NCBI GenBank assembly: GCA_041660525.1
Contig: JBAZWD010000002.1
Span: 133,891 to 197,890, forward strand
Length of the DNA stretch: 64,000 nt
Reading direction: 5' to 3'
Origin: JABCZS01 sp041660525
Lineage (GTDB): Bacteria; Pseudomonadota; Gammaproteobacteria; JABCZS01
This document shows positions 15,242 through 25,218 of this stretch, piece by piece (position 1 is the stretch's first letter; every line of letters starts with the position of its first letter). The position numbers and the translations under genes are program-made. The notes under the pieces were generated by a model, which was given only the letters and a program-made list of their open reading frames with translations, ran no database searches and was not told where the DNA came from.

Positions 15242-17404
15242 ATGCCTGATAGATTAAGCCTAAAACAAACACTCACAGACTTTTCAGACTCTATTTATAA
15301 TAATTTTACTTATCATCTCGCTAAATTTGCTGATATAGATGAAGCAATTCAAGAAGATGAAGGTAATAAACTAAAAGAACAACTAAGACAAAAAATCTTA
15401 CGTGATAAAGATGCAGAACTTTTAGCAGAAGCTAAAAAAATACTGATCAAGTTTTTCCCTGGTCAAAAAATCTCGAATGTAAAAGAGCAAGTACTGAATA
15501 TCATGGTAGATAGTCGTACTGATGAAATTAACAATAAAGTAAAACAAGAATTAAATAAATTATTAGATGAAAAACTAGAACCTGACAATAAAACGCGAAG
15601 ACAAAAATTAATTCGCTCATTTTTTAGTGCGAATGTTCTAATTTCATTGCTGGGCTTAAACATTGGATATCTCGCCATTCATACCTTCATCATGTGGCAA
15701 TGGCATATTCCCCTATTAGCTGCACTTGGCTTAACAACTGCTTTGACCAGCTGGATTCTCATTATTCCACTCATACCCTTCGTAGCCTTATCCATCTGGC
15801 ACGCAAAATCAGTCATGAAGAAAAACATTTTATATCATGAAAATCTAAATATATATTTAAAAGCATATAATGAAATTAAAAAATCAACAACTGTAACTAT
15901 TGAACAAGAAACGGAACTGCTCCGTAATTTTACTACGCAACATGCTGATTACATTTCTTACACTAATACGCAGGTAAACCTCAACCCTTGGAAAGTAGCT
16001 GCTCGAACTTTATTTTACTTTAGTCTATTTACAGCAGTACTCATCAGCGGTGTTACACCAGTAATTTTAATTGCAGCTGTTGTATGCGCAGCATTTTTTG
16101 CTTTACTTGATTATGAAGCACAAACGACAGAAAAAAACCAAGATATAGAATTAAAACAACTACTCTGGGAAACAATAGAGCTTAAAAAAATAAAAGTTAA
16201 AGCGCTCGATGCCGAAAAAAATATACAGCTTGACCGTCCAAAAAATGTATTTATGCCGGTCATGGACAAAACCATTAAGAATATTGAAAATATTACAACC
16301 CCAATTAGTGCAGGCTATATTCCCTTTGGCTTTATCTCTTTATTTGGTTTTCATCTATTTGTAGCGAGTCTTGGTGTCATAGCTTTAACTACCGCTTTAT
16401 GGACCATACCCGCTTTAGCTTTAATAGGCATTGTTTATTACAACGTTAAACAAAATGAAAAATTTTATAAATTTCATTTCCAAGAAAAAGCTAGATTACT
16501 ACAAGAAAAAGATGAATTAGAATATAAAATAAAAATGTTAAGTGAAGAAAAGGAACTTATCTTAGATAAACTAAAAAAACCATTATTTATGGATCATTTA
16601 AGTAAAACCTCAAAAGATACTCATAAAAAAGCTGAAGATTTTAAAAAACGTTACCGTCCATTTTTTATGGGCGGCTCGCTTAGCGGCGTAAGCGTAGCCA
16701 TATTCACGCCTTTACTCGCATTACCTTTAACCTGGGCCATTTTAGCTATAGGGGCTATCGCAATTACAGCCTTTTTAGCAGGAAAATTCTTAGGCGACTT
16801 AGACTGGAAAGTCCGAACAGCTAAAGAAAATATAGAGAAAGAAAATCACGAATTAAAAATGGAAAATCTTGCTTTATTAAATAAAGTAGAAATTTTAGTT
16901 GAAAAAACTGAGAGCTTACCACTTCAACAGGAACCCACTAAAATATTCGCTGAAGAAGATAATGTTGAAATAACACTATCAGATAGCCCGGAAGTTAAAG
17001 TAAACTCTACTAATGAACAAACTGTATGCTTATTGAATTCTAACTATTTTGAGGCTGAAGATACTACGGTTAATAGTCGAGTAATTAAAGAAAATCCCGA
17101 TGTTCATACTGATGTTCTAACAATACACGATGAATGTTTCTGTCCAATTTCTAATTCTATGAATATCTTAGCAGCTTCATCGAATGTAATAGTGTTTGCT
17201 AGCAATAACGAAGAAGGACTTTCGACGACACCTACACCCACGTCTACAGCCCCTATAACAACGTCCAACGTATCTTCTTCACCTGAAGTTCAACCTAAAA
17301 GCCTTTTTTATTATGATTACATTAAAGAACAAAATAATAAGGTTAATAAACGAAAAATACCTGATTCGATGGGCAGCACTGCTCTTAAAATTCGGTGCGC
17401 GTAA
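15242..17404 (+). CDS. Large multi-pass membrane and coiled-coil protein, unknown
   Basis: A 720-residue protein that I do not recognise. It has four hydrophobic blocks, each the length of a two-helix hairpin (about residues 127-188, 253-290, 353-400 and 474-518), separated by long charged helices; residues 405-447 and 523-555 look like coiled coils. The last 165 residues are polar, Thr/Ser/Pro-rich and probably disordered, ending in a basic tail. There is no signal peptide. AAGGTGG lies five bases before the ATG, and a good promoter with a long leader precedes it. The layout resembles membrane-targeted effectors of intracellular bacteria, but that is inference. Confidence 0.8.
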   Translation: MPDRLSLKQTLTDFSDSIYNNFTYHLAKFADIDEAIQEDEGNKLKEQLRQKILRDKDAELLAEAKKILIKFFPGQKISNVKEQVLNIMVDSRTDEINNKVKQELNKLLDEKLEPDNKTRRQKLIRSFFSANVLISLLGLNIGYLAIHTFIMWQWHIPLLAALGLTTALTSWILIIPLIPFVALSIWHAKSVMKKNILYHENLNIYLKAYNEIKKSTTVTIEQETELLRNFTTQHADYISYTNTQVNLNPWKVAARTLFYFSLFTAVLISGVTPVILIAAVVCAAFFALLDYEAQTTEKNQDIELKQLLWETIELKKIKVKALDAEKNIQLDRPKNVFMPVMDKTIKNIENITTPISAGYIPFGFISLFGFHLFVASLGVIALTTALWTIPALALIGIVYYNVKQNEKFYKFHFQEKARLLQEKDELEYKIKMLSEEKELILDKLKKPLFMDHLSKTSKDTHKKAEDFKKRYRPFFMGGSLSGVSVAIFTPLLALPLTWAILAIGAIAITAFLAGKFLGDLDWKVRTAKENIEKENHELKMENLALLNKVEILVEKTESLPLQQEPTKIFAEEDNVEITLSDSPEVKVNSTNEQTVCLLNSNYFEAEDTTVNSRVIKENPDVHTDVLTIHDECFCPISNSMNILAASSNVIVFASNNEEGLSTTPTPTSTAPITTSNVSSSPEVQPKSLFYYDYIKEQNNKVNKRKIPDSMGSTALKIRCA

Positions 17405-17472
17405 AACCCTCAACAGCAGTTTCAACATTTAGATAAAAATTAAAATATAAGATTGATGCACGATATGTCTAG

Positions 17473-17548
17473 TGGCGTCCCCAAGGGGATTCGAACCCCT
17501 GTTACCGCCGTGAAAGGGCAGTGTCCTAGGCCCCTAGACGATGGGGAC
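17473..17548 (-). tRNA. tRNA-Glu (TTC)
   Basis: Full cloverleaf on the minus strand: acceptor GTCCCC with GGGGAC, anticodon loop CTTTCAC giving TTC, T-arm GGTTCGAATCC. The 3' CCA is encoded, unlike the other four tRNAs here. 76 nt. It lies near gltX, the synthetase that charges it. Confidence 0.96.
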
Positions 17549-17631
17549 GTAATTGAAGCAAGGCGCATTATGCCCTCTTTTAAAGTAATATGCAAGAAGG
17601 ATATTTCTTATTAATTGCGATTTTTTGATGC

Positions 17632-17660
17632 TTGACGGCGAATATATGTTAGCATAGAAT
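17632..17660 (+). promoter_or_regulatory. Sigma-70 promoter of tRNA-Ala
   Basis: TTGACG (17632-17637), 17-bp spacer, TAGAAT (17655-17660), with the tRNA beginning 13 bases after the -10 box. Confidence 0.78.
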
Positions 17661-17673
17661 TTCTTCTCTTCTT

Positions 17674-17746
<73 letters not shown>

Positions 17747-17753
17747 ATTTTCA

Positions 17754-19136
17754 CTAAATGCTTACCAAAGCCTTAATTCTTGCCACTACCTGCTCTTTTC
17801 CGATCAAATACAAAGTTTGATCCAAGGCCGGCGATTGCGTATTCCCTGTTAATGCAATACGTATCGGCGGCCCTACTTTGCCCATTTTAACATCATGCGC
17901 TGCACAAATTTCTTGTATGGCTTGATGAATGGCTTCAAGCTCCCAAGAGGTTTTGGCAAAGACTTCTGCGGCAGTTTTTAAAATAGGCATGGCTTCTGGT
18001 GTTAAAAATTTCTCTTTTGCCGCATCATCTAACACGGGTTGTTGATAAAAATATTGGCTGTGTTGCGCTAATTCCGATAAGGTGTGCACGCGATCGCGCA
18101 TTAATATAAATAATTGTGCTAAATCGGGGCCGCCATTCGTGTCAATATTTAATTTATTGAACTGCTCTTTTAATAAATCACGCATGGATTCTGGGTCGAC
18201 AGCTTTTAAATACTGCTGATTGACCCACAATAATTTTTGTTCATCGAAGGTTGCAGCTGAGCGTTGTACGTCTTCAATTTCAAAAAACTCTATCATTTCA
18301 TCAATGGTGAAAATTTCTTGATCGCCATGTGACCAACCTAAACGCGCTAAATAATTTAATAAGGCTTGTGGCAAAACGCCCATGTCTTGGTATTGCAAAA
18401 CACTGACCGCGCCGTGACGTTTGGATAAACGTTTACCGTCTGAACCTAAAATCATTGGTATATGTGCATAATGTGGTGGCGTTAAACCTAGGGCTAGAAA
18501 TATATTCATTTGCCTTGGGGTATTGTTTAAATGATCATCGCCACGGATAACGTGGGTGATTTTCATGTCGGCATCATCAACAACCACTGTTAAATTGTAA
18601 GTTGGGCTTCCATCTTCCCTTGCAATAACTAAATCATCTAATTCAGCATTGGCAAACACTACTAATCCTTTGACCGCATCATTAATCACAACCTCGCCAT
18701 CAAGAGGATTACGAAAGCGAATCACATGGGGTTTATCCATGGGATAGTCGCTCAAATTGCGGCAACAACCGTCATAACGCGGCTTTTCTTTGGCTTCCAT
18801 CTGTTTTTCACGCAATTGCGCCAGGCGTTCTTTTGAACAATAACAACGGTAAGCATGTCCGGTTTTTATTAAGCTTTCTATAACTTCTTTATAGTGGGGA
18901 AAACGATCCGTTTGATAAATAGGACCGATATCATAGTCTAAATCCAGCCATTTCATGGCATCTAAGATAATCTGTTTGGACGCTTGCGTTGAGCGTTCAA
19001 GATCGGTATCTTCTATGCGTAGAATAAAGGTTCCCTTAAGTTTGCGGGCATAAAGCCAGCTAAACAGCGCGGTGCGTGCACTACCAATATGTAAATAACC
19101 TGTCGGACTGGGTGCAAAACGTGTACAAATGGACAT
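17754..19136 (-). CDS. gltX: Glutamyl-tRNA synthetase
   Basis: Class I synthetase of 460 residues that charges tRNA-Glu. The HIGH-type motif is FAPSPTGYLHIGSART and the KMSKS-type motif GSDGKRLSKRHGA; the Cys-rich zinc motif region (YRCYCS, then GCCRN) is present. The 3' end lies eight bases from the convergent tRNA-Ala, and tRNA-Glu is close by, a grouping also seen around gltX in other gammaproteobacteria. Confidence 0.97.
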   Translation of the reverse strand: MSICTRFAPSPTGYLHIGSARTALFSWLYARKLKGTFILRIEDTDLERSTQASKQIILDAMKWLDLDYDIGPIYQTDRFPHYKEVIESLIKTGHAYRCYCSKERLAQLREKQMEAKEKPRYDGCCRNLSDYPMDKPHVIRFRNPLDGEVVINDAVKGLVVFANAELDDLVIAREDGSPTYNLTVVVDDADMKITHVIRGDDHLNNTPRQMNIFLALGLTPPHYAHIPMILGSDGKRLSKRHGAVSVLQYQDMGVLPQALLNYLARLGWSHGDQEIFTIDEMIEFFEIEDVQRSAATFDEQKLLWVNQQYLKAVDPESMRDLLKEQFNKLNIDTNGGPDLAQLFILMRDRVHTLSELAQHSQYFYQQPVLDDAAKEKFLTPEAMPILKTAAEVFAKTSWELEAIHQAIQEICAAHDVKMGKVGPPIRIALTGNTQSPALDQTLYLIGKEQVVARIKALVSI

Positions 19137-19170
19137 TGTATTTCCTTAAAAGTTATCGAGGTAAAATAAC

Positions 19171-20457
19171 ATGAAACGGGTATTTTTGGCCAGTCTTCTC
19201 GTTCTTATTTCAAAGCTCGGCCTTGCCGCGCCCATAGACAATCTGGTGGAAAAATATATTCCGAACGCACATCTTGGCTTATATATCCAAGACGCTGACA
19301 GTAAAAAAATCCTTTATACAAAAAATAGTGAGCAAGGCTTTTCCCCAGCCAGCGTGACAAAAGCATTTACCGCTGCAGCGAGCTTGTTCAAGATTGATCC
19401 CGAATTTTCATATCAAACGGTTTTAGGATCGAATCAAAATGATTTAATCGTAAGTTTTAGTGGCGACCCTACTCTGACTACACAAGATTTGGAAAATCTT
19501 TTACAAGCGATCAAAACAGTTAAAGGCAATATTATTATTGATAATACTTATTTTCCAAAACCGGATGAAGCGCGCGGCATAGTCGCTGAAGATTTAAATT
19601 GGTATTTCGGCACGCCCGCTAAAAGCGTCATTATTGATGAAAACCAAGTGCCGATTAAAATTACTGCAAGTGATGATCTCAAATTGGTGAGCGAACAAGA
19701 GGCTAATACTTTATGCCAACTTAACGTTGATTTAAACCCAAAAACTAATGCCATTAAACTATATGGCTGCTGGCCAGAAGTTAAAAAAGATGCTGTGCTT
19801 AAAGTTGCACTTGCTAATCCCGAGCTTCGCGTTAAGCAAATTATTCTTGAATATTTAGCTAAACAAAATATTGCATTTAATGGTCAAATTAAAATTGAAA
19901 ATGCAAAAATTGTTGATGTCATCGCAACACACCAATCGCCACCCTTAAAAGAAATGTATCCCGTTATCATGAAAGAATCTAATAATATTTATGCCGACAG
20001 CCTCAATAAAACCTTAGGCAAAAAAACTTATGATCGTGGAACGCTACAAGCCGGTAGTTATGCCGTACAACAAATCTTAGAAAAAAAATTAACTATAAAT
20101 TTAGATAATATTCGCCTTTATGATGGCGCAGGTGGATCAATCTACAATCAAGTTACACCTCGAAGTGTCGCCCTATTTTTACAAGCGATGTATCAATCAT
20201 CGTATAAAAATACATTTCTAAACATGCAAATTGTGGATGATAAGCATACATTTCATTGGCGTTTACCTGAAAATGTACAAACCAATATTTATCTTAAAAC
20301 TGGCTCTATGACCGGCGTGAGCAATATGGTCGGTTATATAAAAACAAAAAGTGGGAAAACATTAGTACTGGTTTGCTTATTGAACGGTTTACCTTTGGAT
20401 AAAACAAACGCATGGTTGTTTGAAAAAGAATTGATAGCGTATTTAGCGAGTCAATAA
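19171..20457 (+). CDS. dacB: D-alanyl-D-alanine carboxypeptidase/endopeptidase (PBP4)
   Basis: Periplasmic peptidoglycan hydrolase of the S13 family, 428 residues with a signal peptide (about 1-19, cleaved near GLA-AP). The three penicillin-binding motifs are present: SPASVTKAF (SxxK), KESNNIYAD (SxN) and LKTGSMTG (KTG). Somewhat shorter than E. coli PBP4 (477). ATG at 19171 has GAGGT upstream. Divergent from gltX and convergent with pgi, with only two bases between the ends. Confidence 0.92.
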   Translation: MKRVFLASLLVLISKLGLAAPIDNLVEKYIPNAHLGLYIQDADSKKILYTKNSEQGFSPASVTKAFTAAASLFKIDPEFSYQTVLGSNQNDLIVSFSGDPTLTTQDLENLLQAIKTVKGNIIIDNTYFPKPDEARGIVAEDLNWYFGTPAKSVIIDENQVPIKITASDDLKLVSEQEANTLCQLNVDLNPKTNAIKLYGCWPEVKKDAVLKVALANPELRVKQIILEYLAKQNIAFNGQIKIENAKIVDVIATHQSPPLKEMYPVIMKESNNIYADSLNKTLGKKTYDRGTLQAGSYAVQQILEKKLTINLDNIRLYDGAGGSIYNQVTPRSVALFLQAMYQSSYKNTFLNMQIVDDKHTFHWRLPENVQTNIYLKTGSMTGVSNMVGYIKTKSGKTLVLVCLLNGLPLDKTNAWLFEKELIAYLASQ

Positions 20458-20459
20458 TT

Positions 20460-22112
20460 TTATAGAAATGCTTTTTTAATATAATCATGCAACTGTTGCA
20501 AACCGGCATAGACATCTTTTTTCAAATGAATACGTAAAGCGCGTCTTGAAAGTTGTGTTAATACTTCAAAATCACCTTGCGCCTGCACGTTGTTCACAAT
20601 GCCAAATGTATAATTTTTGCCAGGAATTTTAATATCTTGCAGATGATCAGCTGTAATTTGTAAAAACACACCGGTGTTTGGGCCACCTTTATAAACTTGA
20701 CCAGTCGAATGTAAAAAGCGCGGACCAAAACCTAAACATGTCGCAACTTTTTTAGTATCACGGATTGCAACTCTGCTTTGTTGCAGTAAGGTAATATGTG
20801 CATCAGACATTTCAATAAATGCTGATAAATCTACATAATCGCCCTCTTGAATGCGATTAAAGTGCGCGCGCAAATAATTTTCTATGGTGCCTTTGCCTTT
20901 TAATGATAGGCTTAATACTTTTTCATTATTTACATCGGTAAACAGTGCAATGCCATTTTCCTCAAAAAAAGGTTGGGGCGAGGATACCTTTCCTGTTTGC
21001 TCATACTCAGTTATCAATTGTCGTGCACGAATTTTGCTGGCTTCAACATCAGGTTGATTAAATGGGTTAATATCTAAAATACTGCCCGCAATAGCCGTTG
21101 CTATTTCCCATTTAAAGAGCTCGGCCCCTAATTGATTTTTTTCCAAAACATGCGAGCGTACCACGCTCTGCCCTGCTTTTTCTAATGCAATAATTGCATT
21201 ATCTTGTTCTAAGTCTGACGCTGATTCTAATCGAATATAAATAAATAGCCGATCATTACCGTATACATTCGGCGCGCCTACAGGCTCTTGATCAACTGGA
21301 ATTAAACCTTTTCCATGTTTGCCGGTAGACTCTGCCAGCAATTGCTCGAGCCATCCACCTAAACTTTGAATACCAGGAGATACAATTAAGGTTATTTTAT
21401 TTTTACCTTGCTGTGCACAAAGGCCTAATGTTAGGCCTAAAATCAAACCTGGATTATCATTGTCGGTACTGCAGGCATGTGCCATTATTGAGGCATACGA
21501 TATAAAGTTTTTCACATCACCACCCATTAATCCAAAGGGTGCCATGCCAAAATTAGATAAGGCAGAATAACGACCGCCTATGGAAGGCTTGCCGTAAAAT
21601 ACGGTTTTAAAGTTTTCCTTTTTAGCCAAAATATCTAGTGCAGTACCTGGATCTGTAATGGCTAAAAAACGATCGCCAACATCTGTTTTGTTCAATAGCG
21701 CTTGTAAACGCTGGTAAAAATATTGTTTGAATATATTGGGTTCTAATGTTGTACCTGACTTACTGGAAACAATAAAAAAAGTATGTTGCAAATCAATTCT
21801 TTGCTCTAAATGTAAAATTTGCATAGGATCAGTTGAATCTAAAATATGTAATTTTGGATAATCATCTATTTTCCCAAAAGTTTTAGCCAACATCGCTGGG
21901 CATAAACTCGAACCGCCCATTCCTAATAGTACGATATCCGTAAAGCCTACGAGTTTTATTGCTTGCGCTAAATTTTCAATGCGCTCAGCTTCTGATAATT
22001 CTGATTGCGCGATGGTCAACCATCCTAACCATGTACTTTCATCACTGTTGGTCCAAAGACTAGGATCGCCCTGCCATAAGCGTTGAATTGTATTTTTGGG
22101 ATTCGACTTCAT
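20460..22112 (-). CDS. pgi: Glucose-6-phosphate isomerase
   Basis: Interconverts glucose-6-phosphate and fructose-6-phosphate. The 550 residues match the family length (E. coli 549). Signature motifs are visible: LGMGGSSLCPAM, FFIVSSKSGTTLEP, and GGRYSALSNFGMAPFGLMGG. A 19-codon reading frame with its own ribosome binding site lies directly upstream in the same frame, separated by two TAA codons, so initiation at ATG 22112 may depend on ribosomes ending there. Confidence 0.96.
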   Translation of the reverse strand: MKSNPKNTIQRLWQGDPSLWTNSDESTWLGWLTIAQSELSEAERIENLAQAIKLVGFTDIVLLGMGGSSLCPAMLAKTFGKIDDYPKLHILDSTDPMQILHLEQRIDLQHTFFIVSSKSGTTLEPNIFKQYFYQRLQALLNKTDVGDRFLAITDPGTALDILAKKENFKTVFYGKPSIGGRYSALSNFGMAPFGLMGGDVKNFISYASIMAHACSTDNDNPGLILGLTLGLCAQQGKNKITLIVSPGIQSLGGWLEQLLAESTGKHGKGLIPVDQEPVGAPNVYGNDRLFIYIRLESASDLEQDNAIIALEKAGQSVVRSHVLEKNQLGAELFKWEIATAIAGSILDINPFNQPDVEASKIRARQLITEYEQTGKVSSPQPFFEENGIALFTDVNNEKVLSLSLKGKGTIENYLRAHFNRIQEGDYVDLSAFIEMSDAHITLLQQSRVAIRDTKKVATCLGFGPRFLHSTGQVYKGGPNTGVFLQITADHLQDIKIPGKNYTFGIVNNVQAQGDFEVLTQLSRRALRIHLKKDVYAGLQQLHDYIKKAFL

Positions 22113-22115
22113 TTA

Positions 22116-22175
22116 TTATTCCAAGCGCGAGAAAGAACGTGGTGGTAATTTACCGATATTGGGGCTATGATCCAT
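22116..22175 (-). CDS. 19-codon leader ORF upstream of pgi
   Basis: Reads MDHSPNIGKLPPRSFSRLE and ends in TAA TAA immediately before the pgi ATG. AGGAAAA lies at good spacing before its start, better than anything for pgi itself. It is in the same frame as pgi. It could be a regulatory leader peptide, a translational coupler, or an old N-terminal extension cut off by stop codons. Speculative. Confidence 0.4.
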   Translation of the reverse strand: MDHSPNIGKLPPRSFSRLE

Positions 22176-22226
22176 TAAAATTTTCCTAAATTACCTTTAA
22201 AAGAAGTATAGAAGAAGTCTATAAAA

Positions 22227-22979
22227 ATGAATCAACGCATCGCTTTGGGCATAGAATACGATGGCAGTGGTTATCACGGCTGGCAAATTCAGCCTAATCA
22301 AAATACCGTGGAAGGCCAATTAGAACGCGCCTTATCAAAAATTGCAGATAGTCCTATCAATGTTACTTGTGCCGGTCGCACAGACGTGGGCGTGCATGCA
22401 TTAGGGCAAGTCGTGCATTTTGACAGCCCTGTTGATCGACCTTTAGATAATTGGGTGCGCGGTACAAATACTATGTTGCCTGCAGATATTGTTGTGAAAT
22501 GGGCAAAAATTGTTCCGAAAGATTTTCATGCGAGGTTTTCAGCTCAAAGTCGTAGTTATGAATATGTCATTTATAATGCGCCGATACGCAGTGCCCTTTA
22601 TGCCCACAATACCACCTGGCATCGTCTTCCACTGAATCATGAATTAATGAATCTTGCTGCACAGTATTTAATTGGGATGCATGATTTTTCCGCATTTCGC
22701 GATTCACAATGTCAGGCAAAAACAGCGACGCGAACTATTATTGCATTAACACTGACACGCGATGGGCAATTTGTAAAAATGAACATTACCGCGAATGCTT
22801 TTTTACATCATATGGTGCGCAATATTATTGGTGTACTCTTGCCCATAGGTGCTGGATTAAAAGAGCCTATTTGGGCAAAAGAAGTTTTAGAAAGTCGTGA
22901 TCGTACGATCGCCGGCATTACAGCGCCTTCGCAAGGACTTACTCTAGTGGCAGTTCAGTACGACAATTTCTTACTCTAA
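22227..22979 (+). CDS. truA: tRNA pseudouridine(38-40) synthase
   Basis: Modifies U38-U40 in tRNA anticodon stems. 250 residues with the catalytic aspartate motif CAGRTDVGVHALGQVVHF and the conserved start RIALGIEYDGSGYHGWQ. The C-terminal HHMVRNIIG motif is intact. Divergent from pgi. Its last 41 bases overlap the end of a small convergent gene. Confidence 0.96.
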   Translation: MNQRIALGIEYDGSGYHGWQIQPNQNTVEGQLERALSKIADSPINVTCAGRTDVGVHALGQVVHFDSPVDRPLDNWVRGTNTMLPADIVVKWAKIVPKDFHARFSAQSRSYEYVIYNAPIRSALYAHNTTWHRLPLNHELMNLAAQYLIGMHDFSAFRDSQCQAKTATRTIIALTLTRDGQFVKMNITANAFLHHMVRNIIGVLLPIGAGLKEPIWAKEVLESRDRTIAGITAPSQGLTLVAVQYDNFLL

Positions 22980-23130
22980 CTTGTTCACGTGATACGCGAT
23001 CAGCTAAATCTTGAAATTGCACATACATATCTTGAATGTGATTTTTACTATGGCCTGTATGACCTAGATCTTGAAACTCATCTTGCAATAAGGTCAAAGA
23101 TTTTTGTAATGATTTTATTGTATAGCTCAT
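22939..23130 (-). CDS. Small hypothetical protein, 63 residues
   Basis: Encodes a short, mostly helical, hydrophilic protein (MSYTIKSLQKSLTLLQDEFQ start). AGTAGGTG lies four bases before the ATG, a good ribosome binding site. Its 3' end overlaps truA by 41 bases in antisense, which is unusual and lowers confidence; the first 49 codons are free of overlap. No function recognised. Confidence 0.55.
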   Translation of the reverse strand: MSYTIKSLQKSLTLLQDEFQDLGHTGHSKNHIQDMYVQFQDLADRVSREQVRVRNCRTELPLE

Positions 23131-23217
23131 AAAACACCTACTTTGTTACTGTTTCATCTGGTTCTTGTATCTATTAATTATAGTTAAATGATACTCGATT
23201 ACCAAGATAATGGTGCA

Positions 23218-25218
23218 TTATGACCCATGGCTAATTAAGTGTAATAAAGCTGTTTCATCTAAAACTTGTACACCTAAGGCGTGTGCTTTATCGAGTTTAC
23301 TGCCGGCTTTATCGCCTGCAACAACATAATCTGTTTTGCTTGAAACACTGTCACTGACTTTTGCGCCTAATGCTTGAAGCTGAATTTTAGCATCTTCACG
23401 TGTTAATTGCACTAGTGTTCCTGTGAGAACAAATGTTTTTCCTGCTAAGGGTTGATGTGCAGGTTTTACAACAGCAGGCCAATGAAGGCCGCAGGCTTGT
23501 AATTCTTGAATTAAATCTTGATGTCGCTTCATTTTGAAAAAATTAACAATATTGCTGGCCACGACTGTGCCGACATCCGGCACTTGTTGTAAAGTTTCTT
23601 CATCTGCTTGCATTAATTTGGGTAAATCAGCAAAAAATTGTGATAAGGCTAACGCAGTTTGTGTACCCACTTCGCGTATGCCGAGTGCATAAATAAATTT
23701 TGCCAACGTTGTTTCTTTACTGTCTGCAAGTGCCTTTAGAATATTTTGCGCAGATTTTTCTCCCATACGCGGTAATGCAGTGAGTTGTTCTAAGGTTAAA
23801 TGATATAAATCTGCCGGTGTTTTTATACAATTGAGTTCTACTAATTGATCAACTAATTTCTCGCCTAAGCCTTCAATATCTAATGCGCTTTTAGACGCAA
23901 AATGTTTAATGCTAGCTGAACGTTGCGCCGGACATAATAATCCATCCGCACAACGCGCAACAGCTTCGCCCGGATGATGCAAAACAGCTGCGCCGCATAC
24001 TGGGCATTTTTTCGGTAATTCAATTAATTGCGCATTCAAAGGTCTTTTTTCTAATACCACAGAAACGACTTCTGGAATAACATCGCCGGCTCTGCGAATA
24101 ATAACCGTATCATGAATACGGACATCTTTGCGGGTAATTTCATCCATATTATGTAATGTGGCATTGCGAACCGTTACACCACCCACAACCACAGGTTTTA
24201 AACGTGCAACAGGCGTTAATGCACCTGTGCGCCCTACTTGAAAATCCACATGTTCAACAACTGTCATTTCTTCTTGTGCAGGAAATTTATGTGCGATTGC
24301 AAAACGTGGTGCACGAGAAACAAATCCTAATTGTTGTTGAAAATCTAGACGATTCACTTTGTAAACTACGCCATCAATTTCATATTCTAAACGTGCGCGT
24401 TTTGCTAAAAGTTCTTGATGATAACGGACGCATTCTTGAATGTCTGCTGCCACTTGCCGCAAGGGCGAAATACGTATACCCCACTGTCCTAATTGTTCTA
24501 TCAATTCGTTTTGGGTTTTAGGCAATTCGTAATCGCCAGAATCACCAATACCATAAGAAAAAAATGATAATGGACGTGTAGCGGTAATACTAGGATCAAG
24601 TTGTCGCAAACTCCCCGCCGCCGCATTACGTGGATTAGCAAAAACTTTTTCACCACGATCGATCGCTTTCGCATTCATGTCATTAAAGCCTTTTAAAGGC
24701 ATAAATACTTCACCACGAATTTCTATGGATTTTGGATAATCTTGTCCGCGCAAATGTAAGGGAATTGCGCCTATAGTGCGAACATTTTGCGTGACATCTT
24801 CACCATTTTGGCCATCACCGCGGGTGGCCGCTAAAACCAGTTGGCCATTTTCATACAATAAATTGATGGCTAATCCGTCTAATTTTGGCTCGCAAAAATA
24901 ACTGACTTTATCGACATTTAAACGCTCACATATGCGTTTATTAAAAGCGAATAAATCTTCTTCGCTAAAAGCATTATCCAGCGATAACATCGCTTGCTTG
25001 TGTTGGACTTCATTAAAAGCATCCAAAGGCTGTGCACCTACGCGTTGCGTAGGTGAGTCAGGACTAATGTATTCGGGGTGGTTAGTTTCGAGTGTTTTGA
25101 GTTCTTGAAATAAACGATCATATTCGCTATCCGGCACACTCGGATTATCCAATACATAATATCGATAATTATAATCCTCGAGCCTGTTTCGAAGCGCAAT
25201 GATCTTTTCTTTTATCAT
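23218..25218 (-). CDS. ligA: NAD-dependent DNA ligase
   Basis: Seals nicks in replication and repair. 666 residues: adenylation domain with CEPKLDGLAIN (catalytic lysine in KLDG), OB fold, zinc finger (CPVCGA with later CADGLLCP), helix-hairpin-helix repeats, and a C-terminal BRCT domain (LAGKTFVLTGTL). ATG overlaps the end of zipA by four bases, so smc-zipA-ligA is one transcription unit, an order common in gammaproteobacteria. Confidence 0.97.
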   Translation of the reverse strand: MIKEKIIALRNRLEDYNYRYYVLDNPSVPDSEYDRLFQELKTLETNHPEYISPDSPTQRVGAQPLDAFNEVQHKQAMLSLDNAFSEEDLFAFNKRICERLNVDKVSYFCEPKLDGLAINLLYENGQLVLAATRGDGQNGEDVTQNVRTIGAIPLHLRGQDYPKSIEIRGEVFMPLKGFNDMNAKAIDRGEKVFANPRNAAAGSLRQLDPSITATRPLSFFSYGIGDSGDYELPKTQNELIEQLGQWGIRISPLRQVAADIQECVRYHQELLAKRARLEYEIDGVVYKVNRLDFQQQLGFVSRAPRFAIAHKFPAQEEMTVVEHVDFQVGRTGALTPVARLKPVVVGGVTVRNATLHNMDEITRKDVRIHDTVIIRRAGDVIPEVVSVVLEKRPLNAQLIELPKKCPVCGAAVLHHPGEAVARCADGLLCPAQRSASIKHFASKSALDIEGLGEKLVDQLVELNCIKTPADLYHLTLEQLTALPRMGEKSAQNILKALADSKETTLAKFIYALGIREVGTQTALALSQFFADLPKLMQADEETLQQVPDVGTVVASNIVNFFKMKRHQDLIQELQACGLHWPAVVKPAHQPLAGKTFVLTGTLVQLTREDAKIQLQALGAKVSDSVSSKTDYVVAGDKAGSKLDKAHALGVQVLDETALLHLISHGS

